Below are positions 6,949-12,598 of a DNA stretch of 17,450 nt, in pieces. The notes under the pieces are model-generated. The model did not search any database and had not been told where the DNA came from. It saw only the letters and a program-made list of their open reading frames with translations. Each line of letters starts with the position of its first letter. Position 1 is the stretch's first letter. A program made the position numbers and the translations under genes. This DNA is from Marmoricola sp. (GTDB taxonomy: Bacteria; Actinomycetota; Actinomycetes; Propionibacteriales; Nocardioidaceae), in NCBI GenBank assembly GCA_030151765.1, contig JASLCW010000140.1:1-17450 (forward strand), given 5' to 3'.

Positions 6949-7124
6949 CACCCCACCGCCTTGGCGGCCGCACGGCCTATGGTGTTCGCCATGGCGCTCT
7001 TGTGGCTGGACCCGTGGGACGGATGGGGCTTCGTCCTCGACTGCGTTGTCCTCGGCGTGGCCGTCGCTGCCGTCTTCCTACTTGTCGCATTGCTCCCGGG
7101 CTGGGAGGACGTGAAGGCGGTCAT
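6948..7124 (-). CDS. Possible small ORF (58 aa) coupled to the ASCH gene; competing + strand reading
   Basis: ATG 7124 to TGA 6948 gives a Ser/Thr/Ala/Lys-rich product ending GRAAAKAVG. Both ends are TGATG junctions with neighbouring minus-strand ORFs. The C-terminal coding sequence AAGGCGGTGGGGTGATG is nearly identical to the junctions at 7578 and 13242, where it acts as SD plus stop/start. This supports translation across here. The amino-acid composition is unconvincing, however, and the + strand at 6979-7170 encodes a better-looking membrane protein. Low confidence on whether it is a gene or just a ribosome path. Confidence 0.35.
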   Translation of the reverse strand: MTAFTSSQPGSNATSRKTAATATPRTTQSRTKPHPSHGSSHKSAMANTIGRAAAKAVG

Positions 7125-7170
7125 CAGCCGCTCACCTCGTCGCCCACGACGCCGGACGGACCGTCGATAG
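6979..7170 (+). CDS. Possible small membrane protein on the opposite strand (63 aa)
   Basis: ATG 6979 (or ATG 6991) opens a frame encoding a Trp/Asp-rich N-terminus (LLWLDPWDGWGF), then a strongly hydrophobic helix at about 20-40 (VVLGVAVAAVFLLVALLPGW), then a basic tail rich in Arg. The first 45 codons from 6991 have high G/C at third positions. Against it: there is no obvious Shine-Dalgarno, all neighbours within 8 kb are on the minus strand, and the tail's codon use deteriorates where it is antisense to a coupled minus-strand ORF. It could be a genuine antisense gene or a shadow. Confidence 0.3.
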   Translation: MVFAMALLWLDPWDGWGFVLDCVVLGVAVAAVFLLVALLPGWEDVKAVISRSPRRPRRRTDRR

Positions 7171-7186
7171 GGTTCCGGTCAGCCAT
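7124..7186 (-). CDS. Possible 20-aa leader-like ORF between nucleotidyltransferase gene and 6948-7124 ORF
   Basis: ATG 7186 shares its A with the stop of the nucleotidyltransferase gene (TGATG), and the TGA at 7126-7124 likewise overlaps the next ATG. The peptide (start MADRNPIDGP, end GDEVSG) is hydrophilic, with mostly G/C-ending codons. GAGGTG lies before the downstream start. It may only serve to carry ribosomes onward. No function can be assigned. Confidence 0.3.
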   Translation of the reverse strand: MADRNPIDGPSGVVGDEVSG

Positions 7187-7578
7187 CACGCACCGCCCTT
7201 GGTGACGGGTCGTGCATCGCCGATCCAGTTCGTCAGTCCTCTGCATCCGAGGGGGTTGCGCTGTTTCCCGGCGTGACGCTCGTTCGCCTCAGTCCTCCGC
7301 TGTACCTGGAAGTCGATCGGTAGGCCGGTCATCTCGCGCACGTAGGCGCTGAGGGCGAAGTCGAGGAGAGTCGCGAATCCGAGCGGCGTGCCGTCCATCA
7401 GGGCGTCGTAATCGTCGTCATCGAGGATGAGTCGCAGGTCCACATCAGAGCCGGGCATAGCTGTGCGCTCTTGGACTGAGCCGACGAGGTAAGGGCCATT
7501 GAAGCCACCGAAACACTCGGAGATGTGACGGCAGGCGAGGTCGAGGCGGTGCAGCATCGGCGGGCTGAGGGTGCTCAT
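7186..7578 (-). CDS. Minimal nucleotidyltransferase (MNT/Pol-beta fold)
   Basis: This 130-aa protein carries the Pol-beta superfamily signature: YLVGSVQ (G33-S34), then GSDVDLRLIL with Asp45 and Asp47, and a third acidic strand GLPIDFQVQ (Asp89). These are the G-S-x(n)-D-x-D plus distal D metal-binding set that transfers a nucleotide to a protein, RNA or small molecule. The size matches minimal nucleotidyltransferases, which in cells are often antitoxins paired with HEPN toxins. No HEPN-like gene is adjacent; the upstream neighbour is a Cys-rich 166-aa protein. Both ends are TGATG overlaps, so the start at ATG 7578 is secure. The likely role is modification of a host target or neutralisation of a host toxin; the substrate is unknown. 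Confidence 0.85.
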   Translation of the reverse strand: MSTLSPPMLHRLDLACRHISECFGGFNGPYLVGSVQERTAMPGSDVDLRLILDDDDYDALMDGTPLGFATLLDFALSAYVREMTGLPIDFQVQRRTEANERHAGKQRNPLGCRGLTNWIGDARPVTKGGA

Positions 7579-8078
7579 CAGCCCACCGCCTTAGTGGCAG
7601 CACGAGCGGCAAGCGCTTGCGTCAACGTCTCGCAGGGCCACTCGCCTCGACCGCACCTGCAGTCACCATCGAGCTGACCGACAGGCAGATACGCGCCAAC
7701 GGGGCGGTGCTCGCGGAACAATCGCCATTCGCGTTGCACCCACTTCGCAATCTCCCCGGCCTCCTTGGCCCGCTCGGCGTCGACCGGGGCGGTGACCTCG
7801 GTAGGCGACGCCCATCCGGCGGCGATGAGGCGATCCCGCAGGCATGGCGAGCAGCAGTCTCGGCCGTCGAATTCGCCGTGGTAGTTGTTGTGCTCGCAGG
7901 GCTCGTGGCAGATGTCGCGGATCGCGCCAGCTAGGTCCCGCTCCGTCTCTGCGTCGGGGGCGGACTCGGCGAGTGCGGCACGCAGGTCACGCACGAGGCA
8001 CCGAGCCTGTGTCTGCACCGCGTCGGCGTACTCGTCGACGATCTCAGTAAGGCGCTTTCGCAGGGTTGGCGTGGTCAT
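7578..8078 (-). CDS. Cys/His-rich phage protein (166 aa), function unknown
   Basis: The start is ATG 8078, overlapping the stop of a 32-aa membrane-peptide ORF (ATGA); the open frame further upstream is Arg-rich shadow. Residues 1-50 are helical and charged. A metal-site-like cluster follows: C57, C61, H63, H67, C75, C76, C79 (ICHEPCEHNNYHGEF, then CCSPC). The C-terminal part contains KWVQREWRLFREH and a second Cys group (C140, C142, C149) in CRCGRGEWPCETL, a motif I associate with other actinophage early proteins. It ends RAATKAVG, coded by a sequence that doubles as the SD of the nucleotidyltransferase gene. No enzyme motif is recognised. Confidence 0.75.
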   Translation of the reverse strand: MTTPTLRKRLTEIVDEYADAVQTQARCLVRDLRAALAESAPDAETERDLAGAIRDICHEPCEHNNYHGEFDGRDCCSPCLRDRLIAAGWASPTEVTAPVDAERAKEAGEIAKWVQREWRLFREHRPVGAYLPVGQLDGDCRCGRGEWPCETLTQALAARAATKAVG

Positions 8079-8173
8079 CGGTGACCACCGATCGCAGCCC
8101 ACAGGCAGACCGCGGCGAACAGCACGGCGCACACCAACGCGCCCACGCCTGACCGAGGATGCCGGCCGTTCAC
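8075..8173 (-). CDS. Tiny membrane peptide (32 aa), GTG start
   Basis: A GTG at 8173 overlaps the stop of the DUF6745 gene (GTGA, 8170-8173), and its TGA overlaps the ATG of the 166-aa gene (ATGA, 8075-8078). The peptide is a short basic N-terminus (NGRHPRSG), one hydrophobic helix (VGALVCAVLFAAVCLWAAIG) and a GHR end: a single-pass membrane peptide with positive-inside character. Exact overlaps on both sides fill what would otherwise be a 91-bp gap in a tightly packed operon, which is the main evidence. The function is unknown; small phage membrane peptides include holin-like and exclusion proteins. Confidence 0.6.
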   Translation of the reverse strand: MNGRHPRSGVGALVCAVLFAAVCLWAAIGGHR

Positions 8174-9444
8174 GACGCCCTCGCCATCTGCCGATACGCC
8201 GCCACCGGCACCCCAAACAGATCAGCAGCAGCCGCCACCGGGTCGCTGTGATGCGCCGGCACCGGCAAACCGAACACCCGCCGATGACCGCCCTTGTCGA
8301 GCGAGGCATTCGACACGACCAGGATCCGCGCCGAGTCGGCGAACATGTCCTGCAACGACGAGGGCAGGTCGTACAGCCGGATCTCGTGCGGCGCGTTCCC
8401 CGGGTCCGGCGCCGACGCCACCAGTGTCAGCTGATCGACCACGGTCTCCCAGCCCAACCGCTCGATCGCAGCGCGCCGGATCTCGCTGTTCCGCTCGGCC
8501 AGGGCACGCTTCGTGTCCCACTCGAAGAAGTCCCGCGGCACCGCGATGCCGTGCCAGTAGTTCAGAGCCCACCCGTCGCCGTACGCCTTCGCCGGGCCGT
8601 CCTCGCGATGGAGGTTGTTGTTCTGGTCGAGGTGGATCTCGGTGTGCCGGTCACTGATGATGCAGAACTTCTCGTGCATCACCCTCTGTCCGCCGTTGAG
8701 CGCCGCGGCCTCGTAGTGGCGCCACTTCTCGTAGATGGGGAGCTCGATGCCGGCGACGCGGTCGAAGAACGAGAGGAACGACGGCCATGCGGACCAGTCG
8801 CTGCCGCCGTCTTGGAGCTTCCACCATCCGCTGGTGCAGCGGACGAGGAAGGCGACCAGGGCACTGGTCGGGGCCGAGTAGGTGGCCGAGCGGGTGGCCG
8901 AGTAGGTGGCCGAGTCGGTGGCCGAGTCGGTGGCCGAGCGGGTGGCCGAGCGGGTGGCCGAGGCGGTGGCCGAGGCGGTGGCCGAGTCGGTGGCCGAGTC
9001 GGTGGCCGAGTAGGTGGCCGAGTCGGTGGCCGAGGCGGTGGCCGAGTCGGTGGCCGAGGCGGTGGCCGCCAAGGAGAAAGGCTCCTTGAACCCCATCCCC
9101 ACCGTCACCGCGTACTCACACGCCGGCGCGATCGCCGCCATCAGCTCGTCCTCGGTCAGCTCACGGCCGAACAACACCTTGTGCTCGCTGCGGTTGCCGC
9201 GCAGCCACCACACACCAGAGGCGATGCCACCCGCGACAGCCATCGCCAGCGGGGACTTCACGAACGAGATGTGCAGCGGCCGGGGCAGAGCGGCGGCGTC
9301 GTAGAGGCCGTTGATCGCGTCGATCATGACGGGCTGGTTGGCGGGCTCGGTGGAGAGCGCGTTCGCGATCCACTTCTGTGCCCAGGCGTCGAGCTGGGCC
9401 TCGTGCTCGGGGTGGTCCTTGAAGGAGTAGAGCGTGCTGGTCAT
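8170..9444 (-). CDS. DUF6745-type protein containing a 16-unit SAT-x repeat tract
   Basis: This is a 424-aa protein. Residues 1-125 form a helical N-terminal part (WAQKWIANALSTEPAN; ISFVKSPLAMAVAGGIASG; NRSEHKVLFGRELTEDELM). Residues 127-190 are sixteen A-T-x-S tetrapeptides, with x only Ala, Asp, Tyr or Arg. Residues 195-424 match the DUF6745 pattern: IYEKWRHYEAAA, an RVMHEKFCIISDRHTEIHLD stretch, LHREDGPAKAYGDGWALNYW then HGIAVPRDF, and ERNSEIRRAAIERLGWE. DUF6745 proteins in actinomycetes are of unknown function, and some carry comparable short repeat tracts at this position (from memory). ATG 9444 is preceded by AAGGA at suitable distance. The gene follows a 94-bp gap with a hairpin and is preceded by the 142-aa protein, which I recall as a frequent companion of this family. 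Confidence 0.82.
   Translation of the reverse strand: MTSTLYSFKDHPEHEAQLDAWAQKWIANALSTEPANQPVMIDAINGLYDAAALPRPLHISFVKSPLAMAVAGGIASGVWWLRGNRSEHKVLFGRELTEDELMAAIAPACEYAVTVGMGFKEPFSLAATASATDSATASATDSATYSATDSATDSATASATASATRSATRSATDSATDSATYSATRSATYSAPTSALVAFLVRCTSGWWKLQDGGSDWSAWPSFLSFFDRVAGIELPIYEKWRHYEAAALNGGQRVMHEKFCIISDRHTEIHLDQNNNLHREDGPAKAYGDGWALNYWHGIAVPRDFFEWDTKRALAERNSEIRRAAIERLGWETVVDQLTLVASAPDPGNAPHEIRLYDLPSSLQDMFADSARILVVSNASLDKGGHRRVFGLPVPAHHSDPVAAAADLFGVPVAAYRQMARAS
8875..9066 (-). repeat. Perfect 12-bp tandem repeat array, 16 units, inside the DUF6745 gene
   Basis: On the + strand every unit reads CGA-Gnn-GGT-GGC; on the coding strand GCC-ACC-nnC-TCG. Ten of twelve positions are identical in all sixteen units. 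Only the first two bases of one codon vary, and only four states occur (GCC Ala, GAC Asp, TAC Tyr, CGC Arg). From N- to C-terminus the variable residue reads A D A D Y D D A A R R D D Y R Y. A degenerate APTS unit follows. Unit length is divisible by three, so copy-number change keeps frame. Confidence 0.97.
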
Positions 9445-9538
9445 CTGCGTTTCCTTGCTGCTGGTCGTGGTGTCGATGCCGAAGGGATGGCGGCCGCCCC
9501 GTGTCGTCCGGAACAGGGACGGCCGCCCGTACAGGGGG
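9445..9538 (-). promoter_or_regulatory. 94-bp leader of the DUF6745 gene with GC-rich hairpin
   Basis: GGCGGCCG at 9489-9496 and CGGCCGCC at 9520-9527 form a perfect 8-bp stem with a 23-nt loop that can pair further (CCC with GGG). It lies between the 142-aa gene and the DUF6745 start, one of only four real gaps in the leftward unit. There is no T-run. It may be an attenuator, an RNA processing site or an mRNA stabiliser. Confidence 0.4.
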
Positions 9539-9967
9539 TCAGTCGGCGACGCGCTGCCACTCGCCGGCGTACTCGCGCTGGCGGCGGACCTCGTAGGTGC
9601 CGGGCCCGATGCCGAGGACGTTGTGCTCCTCGGTGTGGATGAGGGTCGCCTCGGCGTCCTCGGTGACGGTGAGCCAGCCCTGGATGAGCTCGTCCTCGCG
9701 GCTGGCGCGGGCGTTGGGGAGCCAGAGGCACTCGCCGGTCAGGGTGTGGAGGGTGTGGGTGTTCGCGCTGTTGGTCTCGGCGCGTACGACGGTCACCCCG
9801 GCGGGTCCGATGCGCTTGGCGCCCTCGGTGTGGTCGCGGGTGACCTTGAGAAGGAAGACGTCACCCTGCCGCTGGGTGGCGGAGATGATCGGCACCTCGA
9901 GGTCGAGGTGTTCGATGCTGGCGGTGTCGACACCGTGCTTCTCGAGGATGGTGGTGTTGGTGTGCAT
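9539..9967 (-). CDS. 142-aa protein associated with DUF6745 genes, function unknown
   Basis: ATG 9967 overlaps the upstream stop (TGATG) and has AAGGAG upstream. The protein begins MHTNTTILEKHGVDTASIEH, then LDLEVPIISATQRQGDVFLL, then beta-rich segments (GVTVVRAETNSANTHTLHTL; WLTVTEDAEATLIHTEEHNV). It ends with the conserved-looking GIGPGTYEVRRQREYAGE and RVAD. I recall proteins with the same Q-R-Q-G-D and G-T-Y-E-[IV]-R-R-Q-R-E motifs next to DUF6745 genes in Streptomyces chromosomes, so this pair probably moved as a cassette. That is recollection, not a search. No catalytic motif is identifiable; a beta-barrel or cupin-like fold is possible. Confidence 0.75.
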   Translation of the reverse strand: MHTNTTILEKHGVDTASIEHLDLEVPIISATQRQGDVFLLKVTRDHTEGAKRIGPAGVTVVRAETNSANTHTLHTLTGECLWLPNARASREDELIQGWLTVTEDAEATLIHTEEHNVLGIGPGTYEVRRQREYAGEWQRVAD

Positions 9968-10242
9968 CAGTGGTTCTCCTTGTCGGTGTTGCTGTTGTGG
10001 GTGGTGCTTTTGTCGGGGTCGAGGGCGGTCAGGTGTTCGGTGGCGCGTGCGAGTGCGGCGGTGAGGAGGCCGCCGGCGAGGAGGTAGTTGCCGTGGTCGT
10101 GGGCCATCTGGCGTTGGAGTCGCATTTCGGTTTCCATGCGGTGGAGTACGTCGTTGGTGCGCCATCTGCGGAGGTCGCCGGGTGTGGTGGCGGCGTGGTG
10201 GGCGACCTCGGCGACGGGGGAGAGCTGGGCGACGGCGTTCAT
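9967..10242 (-). CDS. 91-aa phage protein, function unknown
   Basis: The start ATG 10242 overlaps the stop of the exonuclease gene (ATGA, 10239-10242), and the TGA overlaps the next ATG (TGATG at 9967). The frame remains open upstream only as a Pro/Arg-rich shadow of the exonuclease gene. The product has a helical middle (DVLHRMETEMRLQRQMAHDHGNYLLAGGLLTAALARATEHL) and polar tails ending SNTDKENH. No Cys, no signal peptide and no recognisable domain. The helix could be amphipathic and mediate oligomerisation. Its place between a DnaQ-like exonuclease and the DUF6745 cassette gives no functional clue. Confidence 0.7.
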   Translation of the reverse strand: MNAVAQLSPVAEVAHHAATTPGDLRRWRTNDVLHRMETEMRLQRQMAHDHGNYLLAGGLLTAALARATEHLTALDPDKSTTHNSNTDKENH

Positions 10243-11024
10243 GCGACTGCTGCTCCGGCGGGGGTGTGCATGACGGGCCAGGTGGGGTCCATGCCGTCGT
10301 GCGGGGTGCCCGCCTTGTCGAAGTAGGCCCGCAGGCTGTTCTGCTGCTCGCGGCGCCACGCCTTCTGAGCTTCGTGCAGGCCCGGGAGCGACATGCCCCG
10401 GAATGCATCCGGGTGCTTGTGCACGATCGCGCGGAACAACCTCACCGCGGACGCTGCGTCGGACTCGCTCGTGTGGGCGGCGACGAGGGGCACGCCGTAG
10501 TGGATGCAGCAGCCGCCGAGTGTCTTGTCCTGGGCGCCGCAGCCGCAGGTGCAGATGCGCTTGCGGTACTTGTCGGCGTGCCGGTCGATGACCATGGGGT
10601 CGATGACGGGCCCGATGCTGCGCAGCCGCTCCGCGAGGGTCGGAATAGTATTCCGGCGGTTTTCGGCTTCGAGCATCGTGAGGTCGTACGCCGCGTTGAA
10701 CGCGACAACGGGACGGCGGTTGCCGAGCCACAGGGCGATGCGGCCGGTGATCTCGAACAGTGCCTGGTCGGGTCGTACGCCGTGGGCGCGGGCGTGCTCG
10801 GTGGTGATGCCGTGCACTGCGGTGGCCTCGGCGGGGATGTCGATGTCGTCGCCGGGGTTGACGAGCCAGTTGGTGGCGGCGGGGCGCTTGCCGGGTTGGA
10901 ATTCGACGAGGGTGGCGGTGACGATCCTGTCGGCGTGGGCGTTGACGCCTGTGCTCTCGATGTCGAAGGCGAGGTAGGGGAACTGGTCCCATTTCTCGAT
11001 CTCGCGCGGGTTCCTGGTGGTCAT
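10239..11024 (-). CDS. DnaQ-like (DEDDh) 3'-5' exonuclease
   Basis: This 261-aa protein has the three exonuclease motifs of the DnaQ superfamily: ExoI FDIESTGVN (Asp21, Glu23), ExoII VVAFNAAYDLTML (Asp114), and ExoIII HTSESDA (His184, Asp189), placing it in the DEDDh subgroup. A Cys-rich insertion (RICTCGCGAQDKTLGGCC, about 157-173) lies between ExoII and ExoIII and may bind metal. Such enzymes remove nucleotides from 3' ends for proofreading or recombination. No DNA polymerase is visible in the window, so it may act with the host polymerase or in end processing. ATG 11024 overlaps the upstream stop (ATGA) with GAGGTG before it, which excludes an in-frame ATG 36 nt upstream. Confidence 0.9.
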   Translation of the reverse strand: MTTRNPREIEKWDQFPYLAFDIESTGVNAHADRIVTATLVEFQPGKRPAATNWLVNPGDDIDIPAEATAVHGITTEHARAHGVRPDQALFEITGRIALWLGNRRPVVAFNAAYDLTMLEAENRRNTIPTLAERLRSIGPVIDPMVIDRHADKYRKRICTCGCGAQDKTLGGCCIHYGVPLVAAHTSESDAASAVRLFRAIVHKHPDAFRGMSLPGLHEAQKAWRREQQNSLRAYFDKAGTPHDGMDPTWPVMHTPAGAAVA

Positions 11025-11281
11025 CGCTTGCACACCTCGCAGGAGCCGGAGGCGCAGCATTCGACGACCTCGTTGGCCGGTTCACACAAACTGCGCGGCG
11101 GCACGTGCCGGACGACCGCGGCGGTGTCGAGCTGGTCACCGATCTCGCGGAGAAGATCGAAGAGCGCCAGCGTTGCGTGGGCCTGTGCCTTCGCGGCGAG
11201 GTACGCGGCGAACTCCGGGTCGGCGCCGTGCGCCTGGTCAAGCCGCTGCTCGGCCTCGCGGTAATGCTGCTGGGCGTTCAT
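11021..11281 (-). CDS. 86-aa protein with C-terminal cysteine cluster
   Basis: Both ends are ATGA overlaps (11278-11281 and 11021-11024). Residues 1-55 are helical (YREAEQRLDQAHGADPEF, then AAYLAAKAQAHATLALFDLL). The C-terminus has Cys65, Cys74-Cys75, Cys80 and Cys83 (CCASGSCEVCKR), a possible metal site. No family recognised. It is wedged between the Gp3-like gene and the DnaQ-like exonuclease, so a role in DNA processing is possible but only by position. Confidence 0.72.
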   Translation of the reverse strand: MNAQQHYREAEQRLDQAHGADPEFAAYLAAKAQAHATLALFDLLREIGDQLDTAAVVRHVPPRSLCEPANEVVECCASGSCEVCKR

Positions 11282-12414
11282 GCCGGCACCTGCTCGGTCT
11301 GCGCGGCCTCGGCGGCGAGGAGCTTGTCGAGGTACACCTGCAGCTCGCCCGCGGTGGCTGCAGCTGCATCGAGGCCGCCCATCGCCTGGGCGAAGTCGAC
11401 GTTCACGTCAGCGAGGGTCATGCCGTGGCGGCCACCGACGGTGAGGATCTGCTGCCAGATCGCGTCGGCGTCCTCAGCCTTCACCGGGTCAGCCGCACCT
11501 GCGGGCTCGTCGATGACCTCGGCCTCGACCACACCGTCCGCGTCGGGCACCTGCTCGGCCGGAACCTCAGCGGCCTTGAGCTCCTCACTCCGACGCGTCA
11601 GGTGATCCGCGAGACCCTGCGTCATGTGCCCGGCGTCGTACGCCCGCTTGTACAGCGCCTTGAGGTCGTCGACCGTGGCCAGATCGGCCGCGAGAGCCAC
11701 GTAGTCCGGGCCAGCAGCCGCCAGCGCCGGAGCCTCGGTGACCGGCCCACCAGCAAGCGCCGGAGCGGCCACACGGCCATGTCCGGCCATCAGCTGCGCC
11801 GGGGTGACGTCGATCTCGATGATCGGCACGGCGAAGTGCCGCGTCTGCGGGCGCCCAGACGAGTTGTCGATGCTCGTGCGTTGCTCCAACGCCAACCAGC
11901 CGTTGACGTACCCACCAGCGGAGGCCAAGAACTCGGCGACATCGGGGAGCTCGACGGCGGCGTTCCAGCCGTGGGTCTCGACCCGCCAGACGCCGATGCC
12001 TTCCACGTCGCGGAGTACGACGTTGAGGCGGGTGGTGGGCTTCTTGAGTGCCTCGATGTGAGCGGGGTCGTCGTGGTCGCAGTCGTCGTCGGTGAGGACG
12101 TTGTGCTGGCCGTCGCAGCGGTGCTGGCAGCCGCCCTTCGTCCAGTACTCGTACCACTGCGTGACCGGCTGCGGCGGGACCATGATGGGGAGCCGCGCGG
12201 ATCCGGTGATGACCTCGAACTGCGGGCTACCGCCGGCGGGGGTCCACGCCTGGACGTCGCCGCCGTAGAGCTCGGCGACCTTGGTCAGCAGGGCCTCGCT
12301 GGCGGAGGTAAGGCGGAAGCGGTCGAGCTTCTGGGGCTGGCCTTTGTCGCCCTTCTGGCCGAGGCGGATGCGTCCGAGTTCGCGGGCGCGCTTCTGGATG
12401 TCGAGGATGGGCAT
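11278..12414 (-). CDS. phiC31 Gp3-like protein (recombination directionality factor family)
   Basis: This 378-aa protein opens MPILDIQKRARELGRIRLG, continues with KLDRFRLTSASEALLTKVAEL, YGGDVQAW, GGSPQFEVIT, RLPIMVPPQPVTQWYEYW, and a Cys/His segment GGCQHRCDG...DCDH (C96, C100, C112). It then has KPTTRLNVVLRDVEGIGVWR and an Ala-rich, acidic C-terminus with a helical domain (about 230-378). I recognise this as the Gp3-like family, whose phiC31 member binds the serine integrase and switches it to excision. Here the visible integrase is of the tyrosine type and a separate excisionase-like gene exists, so a general recombination or ssDNA role is at least as likely. ATG 12414 has GCAAGGA upstream and lies 1 nt after the previous stop. 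Confidence 0.75.
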   Translation of the reverse strand: MPILDIQKRARELGRIRLGQKGDKGQPQKLDRFRLTSASEALLTKVAELYGGDVQAWTPAGGSPQFEVITGSARLPIMVPPQPVTQWYEYWTKGGCQHRCDGQHNVLTDDDCDHDDPAHIEALKKPTTRLNVVLRDVEGIGVWRVETHGWNAAVELPDVAEFLASAGGYVNGWLALEQRTSIDNSSGRPQTRHFAVPIIEIDVTPAQLMAGHGRVAAPALAGGPVTEAPALAAAGPDYVALAADLATVDDLKALYKRAYDAGHMTQGLADHLTRRSEELKAAEVPAEQVPDADGVVEAEVIDEPAGAADPVKAEDADAIWQQILTVGGRHGMTLADVNVDFAQAMGGLDAAAATAGELQVYLDKLLAAEAAQTEQVPA

Positions 12415-12415
12415 G

Positions 12416-12598
12416 TCACTGGTCCTTGCTGGTCGTGGTGGTTGCTGCTGCCGAGTTGACGAAGGTGATGGGGGACAGCTGGTAGCTGTTGACGTGGCCG
12501 GCGCAGACGGGGATGACGCCTTTGTCGGGGTGGGCGACGTAGGCGTAGGCGTCGCGTTCGCAGGTGTCGAACCAGTCGCACTCGTTGCGGAGAGCCAT
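12416..12598 (-). CDS. 60-aa Cys-containing protein, function unknown
   Basis: ATG 12598 shares its A with the stop of the J-domain gene (TGATG), and a 1-nt gap separates its stop from the Gp3-like start. The product is NECDWFDTCERDAYAYVAHP, then VIPVCAGHVNSY, giving Cys7, Cys13, Cys32 and His35: a C-x5-C ... C-x2-H set that could bind one zinc. It ends in an Ala/Thr-rich low-complexity tail. The frame is open upstream, but only as antisense-type translation of the J-domain gene. No function assigned. Confidence 0.7.
   Translation of the reverse strand: MALRNECDWFDTCERDAYAYVAHPDKGVIPVCAGHVNSYQLSPITFVNSAAATTTTSKDQ

Noticed and set aside
8875..9066. CRISPR array
   Set aside because: Units are contiguous 12-mers without spacers and lie in frame inside a coding sequence; no cas genes are present (the Cas4-like nuclease is a phage RecB-type enzyme).
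8875..9066. Variable repeat of a diversity-generating retroelement
   Set aside because: No reverse transcriptase, no second template copy and no adenine-specific variation pattern in the window; only four codon states occur.
7885..9642. 585-codon open frame on the plus strand including Gly/Arg/Val repeats
   Set aside because: The repeats are simply the antisense of the 12-bp array; the rest is a shadow of the DUF6745 gene.
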